Shown here: in pieces, positions 53,992 to 63,436 of the stretch | Layout: each line of letters starts with the position of its first letter | Numbering within the stretch: position 1 is the stretch's first letter | Assembly: GCA_963701065.1 (NCBI GenBank) | Contig: OY969558.1 | Location: forward strand, 124,001 to 188,000 | Origin: Aquirickettsiella gammari | GTDB taxonomy: Bacteria; Pseudomonadota; Gammaproteobacteria; Diplorickettsiales; Diplorickettsiaceae | Reading direction: 5' to 3' | DNA length: 64,000 nt | Made by a program: the position numbers and the translations under genes | Notes under the pieces: model-generated | Database searches by the model: none | The model's input: only the letters and a program-made list of their open reading frames with translations | What the model was told of the DNA's origin: nothing

Positions 53992-54690
53992 TCAAACCTC
54001 TTCCTGTAACAATGTTTTTCGAATATGGCCAATTGCTTTGGCCGGATTAAGACCTTTAGGACACACGCTGGTACAGTTCATAATGGTACGACAACGAAAT
54101 AAGCTAAAAAGATCATTTAACTCAGCCAAACGCTGTTCTTTTGCCTCATCGCGATTATCGACTAAAAACCGACACAACCAGAGTAAAGCAGCCGGGCCTA
54201 AAAACTTATCGGGATTCCACCAATAAGAGGGACAAGCACTGGTACAACAGGCACATAAAATACATTCATAAAGGCCATCTAATTTTTCCCGTTGTTCAGG
54301 TGATTGTAGACGTTCTTGCACAGGAGATTCGGTATTATTGATTAAGTAAGGCTGTGCCTTTTCATATTGACGATAAAACGGCTGCATATCGACGACTAAA
54401 TCTCGAATCACCGGAAAACCCGGTAAGGGCCTTAAAACCACCGGCGATTTCAGCGATGACAGCAAGGTAACGCACGCCAAGCCATTTTTACCATTGATAT
54501 TCATGCCATCGGAGCCGCAGACCCCTTCGCGACAGGAACGACGAAACGTAAGGCTTTGATCCTGTTCCTTCAAGGACTCCAAAGCATCGAGCAACATCAT
54601 ATCCTTACCCGCCTCTAGGGTCAGCGTGTAATCCTGCATATAAGGCTTTTTATCGATTTCTGGATCGTAACGGTAAATGGAAAATTGCAT
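53992..54690 (-). CDS. sdhB: Succinate dehydrogenase iron-sulfur subunit
   Basis: SdhB carries electrons from SdhA to the membrane quinone site. The 232 residues bind three clusters. The [2Fe-2S] site is C53, C58, D61, C73 (SCREGVCGSDGMNINGKNG, then LAC), with the aspartate ligand seen in E. coli. The [4Fe-4S] site is CILCACCTSACP. The [3Fe-4S] site is CRTIMNCTSVCPKGLNP, the last cluster sharing the second motif's Cys. No insertion or loss is seen. It is a membrane-attached protein facing the cytoplasm. Confidence 0.98.
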   Translation of the reverse strand: MQFSIYRYDPEIDKKPYMQDYTLTLEAGKDMMLLDALESLKEQDQSLTFRRSCREGVCGSDGMNINGKNGLACVTLLSSLKSPVVLRPLPGFPVIRDLVVDMQPFYRQYEKAQPYLINNTESPVQERLQSPEQREKLDGLYECILCACCTSACPSYWWNPDKFLGPAALLWLCRFLVDNRDEAKEQRLAELNDLFSLFRCRTIMNCTSVCPKGLNPAKAIGHIRKTLLQEEV

Positions 54691-54730
54691 AATTTAACCT
54701 AGTGTAAGCTTTTACGAAAGCAGGTTTCTG

Positions 54731-56497
54731 TTAATAAACCCTGTCTTTAAGTTCCATCGGTGGCACAGTCAAAGGCTTCCTATTAACCGCTCGATAAGCT
54801 ATTTTAGCTTCAATAGTAAAATACAGTAAATGTTTTAACCAATTCTTGTCATCTCGCTTGGGAAAATCCTCACGGCTGTGTGCACCGCGACTCTCTTCAC
54901 GCGTCAATGCCGATACTGCAGAAGCATAAGCAACTTCCATAAGATTATCTAATTCTAGGGCTTCTATTCGCGCGGTATTAAAAACCTGACTCTGATCGCT
55001 TAGCACCGCATGGTTTAAGCGTTGCTTTAATTCTTTTAACTTCACTAAGCCTTCTTGCATGTATTTCGCGGTGCGGAATACGCCAAAATCAGTCTGCATA
55101 GTTTTTTGCATGGCATGACGAATCTCAACTAAACTCTCACCTTGAGTCGATTGATTCCAACGATTTAATCGCGCCAAAGCGAGATCTAAATCATCCTCGC
55201 TAATAGCCAGTAAGGGTAAATCCTGTTTTAAAGATTCTTCGACGTGTAAACCGGCTGAACGACCAAAAACAACCAAATCCAGCAAGGAATTACCGCCGAG
55301 TCGATTCGCACCGTGCACGGAAACACAAGCGCATTCACCGGCAGCATAAAGACCTGCGACCACTTGATCCTGTCCTTCTTTATTGAGCGTCATCACTTGA
55401 CCGTGTACATTGGTTGGTAAGCCACCCATCATATAATGACACGTGGGCACAACCGGAATGGGGGTGTTAATCGGATCGACATGGGCAAAAGTAAGTGCGA
55501 GTTCACGTATCCCGGGTAAGCGCTTTTTAATGATATCCGCACCCAGATGATCGAGTTTTAATTTGACATAATCGGTCCCCTGCGGATCAAATCCGTTACC
55601 GGCACGTAATTCTAAGGCCATGGCCCTTGCAACAACATCGCGCGAGGCGAGATCTTTAGCATGTGGCGCATAACGCTCCATGAAACGCTCGCCGTTTTTA
55701 TTAATTAAATAACCGCCTTCACCTCGACATCCTTCTGTAACCAGCACACCGGCGCCGGCAATACCGGTTGGATGAAATTGCCACATCTCCATATCTTGCA
55801 CTGGAAAACCAGCCCGTAAAGCCATACCAATCCCATCACCGGTATTGATCATCGCATTAGTTGTCGATTGAAAGATACGCCCAGCGCCACCTGTCGCTAA
55901 AATAGTCGCGCGACTATGAAAAAAAACCAGCTCACCGGTTTCTATGCACAAGGCGGTTAAACCCGCCACTTTACCTTGTGTGGTTTTTACTAAATCGATG
56001 GCATACCACTCATTAAAAAAATGAGTTTTGGCTTTTAGGTTTTGTTGATACAGCGTATGCAGTAAAGCATGGCCGGTTCTATCGGCAGCCGCGCAGGTCC
56101 GTGCGGCTTGATCCCCGCCAAAATTTTTAGATTGGCCACCAAAAGGACGTTGATAGATTTTCCCACTCTCCATACGCGAGAAAGGCAAGCCCATATGCTC
56201 GAGCTCATAAACGACTTCCGGCCCTGTCTTACACATATATTCGATACTATCTTGATCGCCTAAATAATCAGAACCTTTTACCGTATCGTACATGTGCCAG
56301 CGCCAATCATCCGCGTGCGCATTGCCTAAGGCGCAGGTAATACCACCTTGCGCGGAAACCGTATGCGAACGGGTCGGAAAAACCTTCGATATCAGTGCCA
56401 CTTTCTGGCCGGTATGGGCTAATTGCAGTGCCGCACGCATACCGGCGCCACCAGCACCCACTATCACCGCATCAAACGTATAACAGGGTAACGCCAT
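54731..56497 (-). CDS. sdhA: Succinate dehydrogenase flavoprotein subunit
   Basis: SdhA oxidises succinate to fumarate with covalently bound FAD. The 588 residues begin with the dinucleotide fold DAVIVGAGGAGMRAALQLAH. The FAD-linking histidine is H45 in TRSHTVSAQGG. The substrate site contains WQFHPTGIAGAGVLVTEGCR with the catalytic Arg, and HYMMGGLPTNVHG. The C-terminal part includes ESRGAHSREDFPKRDDKNWL. It starts four bases after the sdhD stop. Confidence 0.98.
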   Translation of the reverse strand: MALPCYTFDAVIVGAGGAGMRAALQLAHTGQKVALISKVFPTRSHTVSAQGGITCALGNAHADDWRWHMYDTVKGSDYLGDQDSIEYMCKTGPEVVYELEHMGLPFSRMESGKIYQRPFGGQSKNFGGDQAARTCAAADRTGHALLHTLYQQNLKAKTHFFNEWYAIDLVKTTQGKVAGLTALCIETGELVFFHSRATILATGGAGRIFQSTTNAMINTGDGIGMALRAGFPVQDMEMWQFHPTGIAGAGVLVTEGCRGEGGYLINKNGERFMERYAPHAKDLASRDVVARAMALELRAGNGFDPQGTDYVKLKLDHLGADIIKKRLPGIRELALTFAHVDPINTPIPVVPTCHYMMGGLPTNVHGQVMTLNKEGQDQVVAGLYAAGECACVSVHGANRLGGNSLLDLVVFGRSAGLHVEESLKQDLPLLAISEDDLDLALARLNRWNQSTQGESLVEIRHAMQKTMQTDFGVFRTAKYMQEGLVKLKELKQRLNHAVLSDQSQVFNTARIEALELDNLMEVAYASAVSALTREESRGAHSREDFPKRDDKNWLKHLLYFTIEAKIAYRAVNRKPLTVPPMELKDRVY

Positions 56498-56501
56498 AAA
56501 A

Positions 56502-56858
56502 TTAATTGCCCCAGAAAATGGCTAAGCCCCAAATAAAGTAGAGCAATAGCGCCATAATAATAAATAATTGTAGGATCAAACGTAAACCCGCCGATTTAAT
56601 ATAGTCAGTGATAATAGTCCACATGCCTATCCAAGCATGCCAAAATAAGCTCAATAAAAATAGGCTAGTAAACAAACGCATCGCAACATGCGCAAATAAA
56701 CCCTGCCAAATGGCATAATCGATCGGCCGGTGAGTCATGATAAACACTAACAGAAAAATAATGTACGCCGCCATTAACACCGAAGTGGCGCGCTGTATCA
56801 ACCAATCGCGCATCCCGTTACCGGACAAACTGGTGACATTGGTTAATTTTTTTACCAT
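56502..56858 (-). CDS. sdhD: Succinate dehydrogenase membrane anchor subunit
   Basis: SdhD, with SdhC, anchors the enzyme and binds heme b and ubiquinone. From the ATG at 56858 it has 118 residues with three transmembrane helices. RDWLIQRATSVLMAAYIIFL opens the first. The heme-ligand histidine is in FWHAWIGMWTIITDYIKSAG. I preferred this start to the ATG at 56876 because GGGA lies about eight bases upstream and the length then agrees with E. coli SdhD (115). It overlaps the sdhC stop by seven bases. Confidence 0.93.
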   Translation of the reverse strand: MVKKLTNVTSLSGNGMRDWLIQRATSVLMAAYIIFLLVFIMTHRPIDYAIWQGLFAHVAMRLFTSLFLLSLFWHAWIGMWTIITDYIKSAGLRLILQLFIIMALLLYFIWGLAIFWGN

Positions 56859-57223
56859 AAATAAATTCCCATCCAAGCCGTGAGTAATCCTGCCAGCAAC
56901 ATAGTCAGCGCAGCACTCAAACGCGCTTGGATTAAACCCTCACCGATACCGGCGTCCATCACTAAATGACGAATTCCAGCCAATAAATGATAAAAAAGTG
57001 CCGCTAAAAAGATCAAAAGTAAAAATTTAGTAAAAAAATGTGTCAAGCAAGCATGTAGAGTGAAAAAACCTTCCGGACTACCGAGTGATGCACTCATTAG
57101 AGCTAAGATTAAGGGGATGACTAAAAACAAAAAAAACCCGGACAGACGATGCAAAATAGAAGCGATCGCCGTCAAAGGAAAGCGCATGCTCAGCAAATTA
57201 AGATTAACGGGTCGTTTACTCAC
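56852..57223 (-). CDS. sdhC: Succinate dehydrogenase cytochrome b556 subunit
   Basis: This is the first gene of the sdhCDAB-sucABCD run. The 123 residues begin MSKRPVNLNLLSMRFPLTAI and contain SILHRLSGFFLFLVIPLILA, the family signature with the quinone-site Ser and Arg. The heme-ligand histidine lies in FYHLLAGIRHLVMDAG. There are three membrane helices. The operon promoter should lie in the 260 bases shared with the divergent octotricopeptide gene, where I saw no clear element. Confidence 0.95.
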   Translation of the reverse strand: MSKRPVNLNLLSMRFPLTAIASILHRLSGFFLFLVIPLILALMSASLGSPEGFFTLHACLTHFFTKFLLLIFLAALFYHLLAGIRHLVMDAGIGEGLIQARLSAALTMLLAGLLTAWMGIYLW

Positions 57224-57485
57224 AAGTTGTAAGCCTTTTAATGAAACTAGGGTGAAAAAGACTGGGCGATTATACGCTTAAATAAGGTGCAATTACAAAT
57301 TAGCTGCTCTCTTGCTCGGCTAAGTGAGCTCAGACTATCGCCGTAAATAATTTACTGCACCTGAGCGTGTCAGCCAATAACGCCGATACAGAGCGGTTGT
57401 TTTTATTCAAGACTGTTACCCAACAAAAAATTCCTATAAGCTAGCGGTAGAAAAGTTTAACTTTTACTTTCTAGGATATGGAGTC

Positions 57486-60400
57486 ATGGATAATAAAAAA
57501 AATAAAATTCTTAATAAAAGCATACGATCTATTTGCGAACGTCACGTTGATGCGCTGCCTAAGTTATTTAACTTCTTTACCCAAGAAAAAGAACAATTCG
57601 ACGTCGTTAACTTAGCGACTTTGATATACAACCTCAACAAACTGATTCCAAGAAAAATCATCCACGCCGAAACAAAACATTTTATAGAGGAAGTGGTTCG
57701 CTTTATTCCCTCTCCTCGGTTTCGGTTTGACGGGCAAAGCATTGCCAATATACTACTTACGCTCTCAAAATGGACCCTCTCGATCCATGAAACGCCCTAT
57801 AGAGAGGCGATTAACCATTTAACCGTGCTGATTTTCGAGCAAATAGATACGTTTAATGCAAAGGAAATAGCCACTATATTAAATGCGTTTTCAAAATGGC
57901 GTATTTCACCCGATGAAAAACCTTATAAAGAGGCTATTCATTGTTTAGTGCAAGCTATCCCTAAACGAGTCAACACATTTATTGCGCAGGACATTACCAA
58001 TAGTTTAAATGCGCTTTCAAAATGGGATATTTCACGCCATGAACCACTTTACCGCGCGTCTATTTTAGCGTTAGTAGGCGTTATTCCTCAACGAATAGAA
58101 CAATTTAACACACAAGGCACCGTTAATAGTTTAAATGCGCTCTCGAAATGGGATATTCCAATCCATGAACCGCCTTATCAAGCGGCGATTCATGGATTAG
58201 TGCGTGCTATTCCCGAACAAGTTAGCTTATTTATCCCACAAGATATCAGCAATAGCTTAAATGCGCTCTCGAAGTGGCCTATTTCTATCCAGGAAACTCC
58301 TTATAAAGAGGCGATTTGTCATTTAACCGCCATCATTCCTGAAAAAATAGCTAAATTCCATGCGCGAGAAATAGCGAATGCGTTAAATGCACTTTCGAAG
58401 TGGCCTATTTCAATCCATGAACCCCCTTATCAAGCGGCAATTCAAGCGTTAGTGCGTACTATTCCCGAACAAGCCAGCCTATTTATCCCACAGGGTATCA
58501 ACAATAGCTTAAATGCGCTTTCAAAGTGGCCTATTTCGGTCCATGAAACCCCTTATCAAGAAGCGATTCATAGTTTAATGGCCACGATCCTAAAGCAAGT
58601 GAATACATTTAGTATGCGAGATATAGCGGGTATGTTAAATGCACTGTCAAAATGGCCTATTTCAACCCATGCAAGCCCTTATCAAGAGACGATTCAAGCG
58701 TTAGTGCGTGCTATTCCCCAGCAAGTCAAGTTATTTACCGCGCAAAACATCAGCAATAGTTTAAATGCCCTGGCAAAATGGGTCGCTTTATTTAAAAAAA
58801 TAATCTATCAAGAAGCTATTCTTAGCTTAACAATAGCGATTCCAAATCGGATACATACATTTAACATACAAGAAATAGCGAACACATTAAATGCACTGTC
58901 AAAATGGCCCATTTCTGCTGATAAACCACCTTACCGAGAAGCTATCCATTGTTTAGTTCGTGCTATTTGTAAAAAATCCGTTACATTTAACACACAAAAT
59001 ATCGCCAGCATACTAAATGCGCTCTCGAAATGGGATATTCCAATCCATGAACCCCCTTATCAAGCGGCGATTTGCCGTTTAGTTCTGTCTATTCCTAGAC
59101 AAGCCACGCTATTTACGGCACAAGGTATCAGCAATAGTTTAAATGCGCTCTCGAAATGGAATCTTACGCTCGAAGAAATAAGCCACAAGGAAGCCATCCT
59201 TAGCTTAATACGAGCGATTCCAAATCGGGTAAGTACATTTAACATGCAAGAAATAGCCAATACATTAAATGCGCTATCAAAGTGGCCTATTTCTGCTAAT
59301 GAAACACCTTACCAGGAGGCTATCGAAGCCTTAGTACACGCTATTCCCAAGCAAGTGAGACAATTGACCGCACAAGATGTCAGCAACAGTTTAAATGCGC
59401 TCTCGAAATGGAATCTTACGCTCGAAGAAACAAGCCATACGAAAGCCATCCTTAGCTTAATACAAGCGATTCCCCAACAGGCGAATACATTTAATATGCA
59501 AGCTATCGGCAATACATTAAATACGCTGTCAAAGTGGCCTATTTCTCCTAACAAAACACCTTACCAAGAAGCCATCTTCTGTTTAGTAAGCATTATTCCA
59601 GAAAAAATAACGACCCTGTGCTCACAAAGCCTCGCCGATAGTTTAAATGCGCTGGCAAAATGGGCGCTACCTATTAAATCAGCGCCCTATCGCCGCAGTG
59701 TTGAATGCTTGTTACAACAGATTAACACGACGGTAAAATTTAGTATGCGTGAAGCCGTCGCCGTTGCCTTTGCCTTATGCCTGCTTAAATTTACCACTCC
59801 TGAAGATAGACTGTTTGAAAACAATGGAAATATAATTCGAAGCTTATTTGAACGAGGGGAAAGCGATTGGTTTGGGCTATTAGGTAGCAAAGCTGCGCGG
59901 CAAATTTATCAAATTAATTTATATCAAAAAAATATAATACCTAATATTTTTTTAAATATAGTACCCACTTTTACTCCCGAATTTCAATCTGATAATCTTG
60001 TTAGTTCACAATTACAAAAATCTGTGTTTACGTACTTAAGCGAACTTAATCCGATATTTGTCGAGGAATATTTTATTCAATTTACCCACGTTGATATGGC
60101 AAGCCCTGAGAATAAAATAGCACTACAAGTAAATGGCCCTTCTCACTACCAAGGAAAAGTCTTGAATATATCCAGTCAATTTAATAATTACTTATTGGAA
60201 AAATTAGGTTGGTCAGTCGTTGTGATTCCTCACTTTGAGTGGAACAATCTACCCGATCCTGAAAAAAGAACCTATCTACGTGATAAATTATCCGCTTTTC
60301 TGGAGCAAGCAGTATCGCATCAAGCTATTGAAAGTAAAAAAGCAGGTCGAAACAAAACTATTCGAGTAAAGAAGGTGACTCCGGATATAGCGCCACAAGA

Positions 60401-60608
60401 AGCGCCTCAGGCACAAAAATTATTCGGCAAGAAAAAACAAAAAAAATTCGTATTGGCTTCACCGGAAATAATTTCCGCATTTTTTCACTATAAATCTAAT
60501 TCTTATGATTTACCGAATAGTGCAAGCCAGCACCCTAAACAAATGCTGGCTGAAAAAGCGCAAATCGACTCTGCCTCAAATCCAGAACATCACCCTCAAG
60601 CACATTAA
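57486..60608 (+). CDS. Octotricopeptide-like (DUF1601-type) repeat protein with RAP domain, copy 1
   Basis: The 1,040 residues start at an ATG with AGGA and GGAG upstream. A conserved ~85-residue head (MDNKKNKILNKSIRSICERH) precedes 16 tandem helical repeats of 42 residues, at about 86-745. The consensus is I-A/S-N-x-L-N-A-L-S-K-W-x-I-S-x-x-E-x-P-Y-x-E-A-I, then a spacer with A-I-P-x-x-V-x-x-F. At about residues 850-940 lies a RAP domain: FTHVDMASPENKIALQVNGP, then SHYQGK and LEKLGWSVVVIPHFEWNNL. The tail is lysine-rich (KKAGRNKTIRVKK, GKKKQKKF). OPR/RAP proteins bind and process specific RNAs in plastids and mitochondria of eukaryotes. Here RNA binding, and perhaps nuclease action by the RAP fold, is inference. 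No signal peptide; a role as a translocated effector is possible. Confidence 0.85.
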   Translation: MDNKKNKILNKSIRSICERHVDALPKLFNFFTQEKEQFDVVNLATLIYNLNKLIPRKIIHAETKHFIEEVVRFIPSPRFRFDGQSIANILLTLSKWTLSIHETPYREAINHLTVLIFEQIDTFNAKEIATILNAFSKWRISPDEKPYKEAIHCLVQAIPKRVNTFIAQDITNSLNALSKWDISRHEPLYRASILALVGVIPQRIEQFNTQGTVNSLNALSKWDIPIHEPPYQAAIHGLVRAIPEQVSLFIPQDISNSLNALSKWPISIQETPYKEAICHLTAIIPEKIAKFHAREIANALNALSKWPISIHEPPYQAAIQALVRTIPEQASLFIPQGINNSLNALSKWPISVHETPYQEAIHSLMATILKQVNTFSMRDIAGMLNALSKWPISTHASPYQETIQALVRAIPQQVKLFTAQNISNSLNALAKWVALFKKIIYQEAILSLTIAIPNRIHTFNIQEIANTLNALSKWPISADKPPYREAIHCLVRAICKKSVTFNTQNIASILNALSKWDIPIHEPPYQAAICRLVLSIPRQATLFTAQGISNSLNALSKWNLTLEEISHKEAILSLIRAIPNRVSTFNMQEIANTLNALSKWPISANETPYQEAIEALVHAIPKQVRQLTAQDVSNSLNALSKWNLTLEETSHTKAILSLIQAIPQQANTFNMQAIGNTLNTLSKWPISPNKTPYQEAIFCLVSIIPEKITTLCSQSLADSLNALAKWALPIKSAPYRRSVECLLQQINTTVKFSMREAVAVAFALCLLKFTTPEDRLFENNGNIIRSLFERGESDWFGLLGSKAARQIYQINLYQKNIIPNIFLNIVPTFTPEFQSDNLVSSQLQKSVFTYLSELNPIFVEEYFIQFTHVDMASPENKIALQVNGPSHYQGKVLNISSQFNNYLLEKLGWSVVVIPHFEWNNLPDPEKRTYLRDKLSAFLEQAVSHQAIESKKAGRNKTIRVKKVTPDIAPQEAPQAQKLFGKKKQKKFVLASPEIISAFFHYKSNSYDLPNSASQHPKQMLAEKAQIDSASNPEHHPQAH
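59127..59630 (+). repeat. Two 252-bp super-repeats inside copy 1
   Basis: Bases 59127-59378 and 59379-59630 are successive copies, each made of two 42-residue units. The first unit of each reads NSLNALSKWNLTLEE and the second NTLN(A/T)LSKWPIS. Bases coding LNALSKWNLTLEE are identical in both. The register of exactly six times 42 bases indicates duplication of unit pairs. Confidence 0.8.
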
Positions 60609-60665
60609 TAAGCTTCGCCAATGAAAGCAATCCGTATAATTTTTCATCTATCTTCGATATAAATT

Positions 60666-63389
60666 ATGGATATTGGACATAATAAAGTCGTAAATAAGAC
60701 AATACTATCCATTTATAATCACCGCATTAATGCGCTAGATGAATTATTTGACTTGTTTCAACGGGAAAAAAAGCAGTTTAATGCAATTAATTTAGCGACT
60801 TTATTACACAATTTTAGCAAACTAATCCCAGAAAAAAACACCTACTCTAGAAAAAAATATTTGATAGAAGAAGTGGTTCGCCTTATTCCTTCTCCTCAGT
60901 TTCAATTTGACGCGCAAAGCATCTCTAATATATTACGCGCTCTTTCAATATGGAGCGTTTCAGCAAAAGAAAAAATTTATAAAGAAGCTATCCTTTGTTT
61001 GGTAGAGATTATTCCAGGAAAAATAAATACCTTTAATGCCCAACAAATAGCGAATGTATTAAATGCGCTGGCAAAATGGGATATTTCAACCCGGGAAATA
61101 TCTTGTAAAAATGCTATTCAGGCTTTGGTATGCGGCATTTCTAAACAAATAACTACATTTAATGCGCAAAATATATCTAACGCATTAAATGCTCTCTCAA
61201 AATGGGATATCCCATGGTATAAAACACCCTATAAAGAAGCGATTTCCTGTTTAGTAGCCGCTATTCCTCAACAAGTTGATGAGTTTAATGCGAAAAACAT
61301 AGCGAATGTATTAAATGCGCTGTCAAAATGGAAAACTCTAATCCATAAAAACCCTTATCAAGAAACGATTTCCTGTTTAGTAGCCGCTATTCCTCAACAA
61401 GTTGATGAGTTTAATGCGCAAGATATTGCCAATAGTTTAAATGCACTCGCAAAATGGAAGATTTCATCGCTCGAAACGCCTTATCAAGAAGCCATCCTCT
61501 GCTTAGTGGCCACTATTCCAGAAAAGATAAATACATTCATTGCGCAAGAAATAGCGAATGTATTAAATGCACTGTCAAAATGGGATATTTCAATCCATCA
61601 AACCCCTTATAAAGAAGCGATTTCCTGTTTAGTAGCCGCTACGCCTAAACAAATCGATGAATTTAATACGCAAGAAATAGCGAATGTATTAAATGCACTG
61701 TCAAAATGGGATATTTCAATCCATCAAACCCCTTATAAAGAAGCGATTTCCTGTTTAGTAGCCGCTACGCCTAAACAAATCGATGAATTTAATACGCAAG
61801 AAATAGCAAATGTATTAAATGCACTGTCAAAATGGGATATTTCAATCCATCAAACCCCTTATAAAGAAGCGATTTCCTGTTTAGTAGCTGCTACGCCGAA
61901 ACAAATCGATGAATTTAATACGCAAGAAATAGCGAATGTATTAAATGCGCTGTCAAAATGGAAAATTTCACTCCATGAATCACTTTATCAAGAAACCATA
62001 TCCGCTTTAGCGCGCGCCATTCCTAAACAAGTAAAACTATTTACTGCACAAGGCATCAGCAATAGTTTAAATGCGCTATCAAAATGGGACATTTCACTCC
62101 ATGAAACGCCTTATCAAGAAAGCATCTCCTGTTTAATAGGCATTATTCCAGAAAAAATAACGACGTTTAGTTCACAAAGTTTAGTAAATAGTTTAAACGC
62201 TCTGGCAAAATTGGCACTACCTATCCAATCAGCACCTTATCGCCCAACTATTGAATGCCTATTACAACAAATTGAAAAAACAGTAAAATTTAATACGCGT
62301 GATAGTATTGCCATTGCCTTCGCCTTGTGTCTGTTTAAGTTTACTGCGCCAAACGATAGCTTGTTTAAAAACAATCAACATAAAATCCGAAGCTTATTTG
62401 AACGCGATAAAAGCCATTGGTTTGAGCTATTAGATAACAAAACTGCTCGGCAAATTTACCAAATTAATTTATACCAAAAAAATGTTATACCAGATATTTT
62501 TTTAAATAAAATACCCTCGTTTATTCCTAAACTTCAATGTGAAAATCTTGTTAGTTCAACATTGCAAAAATCTGTGTTCACGCGCTTAACTGAACTTAAT
62601 CCGATATTTGTCGAGGAATATTTTATTCAATTTACCCACGTTGATATGGCAAGCCCTGAGAATAAAATAGCACTACAAGTAAATGGCCCTTCTCACTACC
62701 AGGGTAAAATTCTAAATATATCTAGCCGATTTAATAATTATTTATTGGAAAAATTAGGTTGGTCAGTCGTTGTGGTGCCTTATTTTGAGTGGAATAAACT
62801 GACCGATGATGATAAAGATTCGTATCTATGCAATAAATTATCTGCTTTGCGTGCTCCAGTAGTATTGGAGCACGCAATTAAAGACAGGCCAGCAAATAAA
62901 ATAACCACCACTAAAAAATCGATTCCAGATACGAGACAACAAAAAAAGTTAGTTGCGAAGAAAAAACCAAAAAAAATTATATTCGCTCCACCGGAAAAGG
63001 TATGGAAAAATTTAATTGAAAAAACCCCTAGCCTAGAAAAAGTAAGACCGGATGAACTACACGCCGCTTATGGGATTTTCATCTCGACTTATCGAACTAT
63101 CGTTACACGAGACGCATTAAAAACACCGAAAGAACTCGATGCATTCAAAAAAATAACTGCTGAGCGATTAGAGCAGGCTATTTACTTGAAAAAAATAGAA
63201 TTACTCGCTCCAAAAACAGTTTCTGCTTTCTTTCAATGTAAACCTTGCCGTTATGGTTTGCGCCTCAACGCCAGCAGCCATCCTAAGGAAGCATTTAGCA
63301 AAAAAACTATAGTAGATACTTTTGACGATCGGCGTTATCCGCAACTTACCGACTTGAGCGCGAGCCAAGTAACGGCTTATCGGGCCTAA
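60666..63389 (+). CDS. Octotricopeptide-like (DUF1601-type) repeat protein with RAP domain, copy 2
   Basis: The 907 residues start MDIGHNKVVNKTILSIYNHR, matching the head of copy 1. Eleven 42-residue repeats run over about 85-550; units 6-8 are nearly identical. The RAP domain is at about 640-725, and a 110-base stretch of it is identical to copy 1. The lysine-rich linker is followed by a region of about 65 residues absent from copy 1 (VWKNLIEKTPSLEKVRPDEL onward) before the shared ending (SAFFQCKPCRYGLRLNASSH). It lies 57 bases after copy 1 with no evident ribosome site, so its expression may depend on the upstream gene. RNA binding is inferred as for copy 1. Confidence 0.85.
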   Translation: MDIGHNKVVNKTILSIYNHRINALDELFDLFQREKKQFNAINLATLLHNFSKLIPEKNTYSRKKYLIEEVVRLIPSPQFQFDAQSISNILRALSIWSVSAKEKIYKEAILCLVEIIPGKINTFNAQQIANVLNALAKWDISTREISCKNAIQALVCGISKQITTFNAQNISNALNALSKWDIPWYKTPYKEAISCLVAAIPQQVDEFNAKNIANVLNALSKWKTLIHKNPYQETISCLVAAIPQQVDEFNAQDIANSLNALAKWKISSLETPYQEAILCLVATIPEKINTFIAQEIANVLNALSKWDISIHQTPYKEAISCLVAATPKQIDEFNTQEIANVLNALSKWDISIHQTPYKEAISCLVAATPKQIDEFNTQEIANVLNALSKWDISIHQTPYKEAISCLVAATPKQIDEFNTQEIANVLNALSKWKISLHESLYQETISALARAIPKQVKLFTAQGISNSLNALSKWDISLHETPYQESISCLIGIIPEKITTFSSQSLVNSLNALAKLALPIQSAPYRPTIECLLQQIEKTVKFNTRDSIAIAFALCLFKFTAPNDSLFKNNQHKIRSLFERDKSHWFELLDNKTARQIYQINLYQKNVIPDIFLNKIPSFIPKLQCENLVSSTLQKSVFTRLTELNPIFVEEYFIQFTHVDMASPENKIALQVNGPSHYQGKILNISSRFNNYLLEKLGWSVVVVPYFEWNKLTDDDKDSYLCNKLSALRAPVVLEHAIKDRPANKITTTKKSIPDTRQQKKLVAKKKPKKIIFAPPEKVWKNLIEKTPSLEKVRPDELHAAYGIFISTYRTIVTRDALKTPKELDAFKKITAERLEQAIYLKKIELLAPKTVSAFFQCKPCRYGLRLNASSHPKEAFSKKTIVDTFDDRRYPQLTDLSASQVTAYRA
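61548..61925 (+). repeat. Three near-identical 126-bp tandem units inside copy 2
   Basis: Units at 61548-61673, 61674-61799 and 61800-61925 each encode the same 42 residues (EIANVLNALSKWDISIHQTP, YKEAISCLVAATPKQIDEFN, TQ). They differ at only a few synonymous positions in the third unit (for example GCA for GCG). Neighbouring units are much more diverged, so this is recent expansion. Confidence 0.9.
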
Positions 63390-63436
63390 GTATCACTTTC
63401 AGCGATTACAAACCAATCTGGTCGAGGATGTAAGTT

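Noticed and set aside
57542..59890. Minus-strand frames inside the octotricopeptide genes.
   Set aside because: They repeat with the 42-codon unit of the sense strand and are antisense by-products.
61548..61925. Regular direct repeats resembling a CRISPR array.
   Set aside because: Repeats are contiguous without spacers, 126 bases long, and fully coding in one frame. No cas genes lie in the window.
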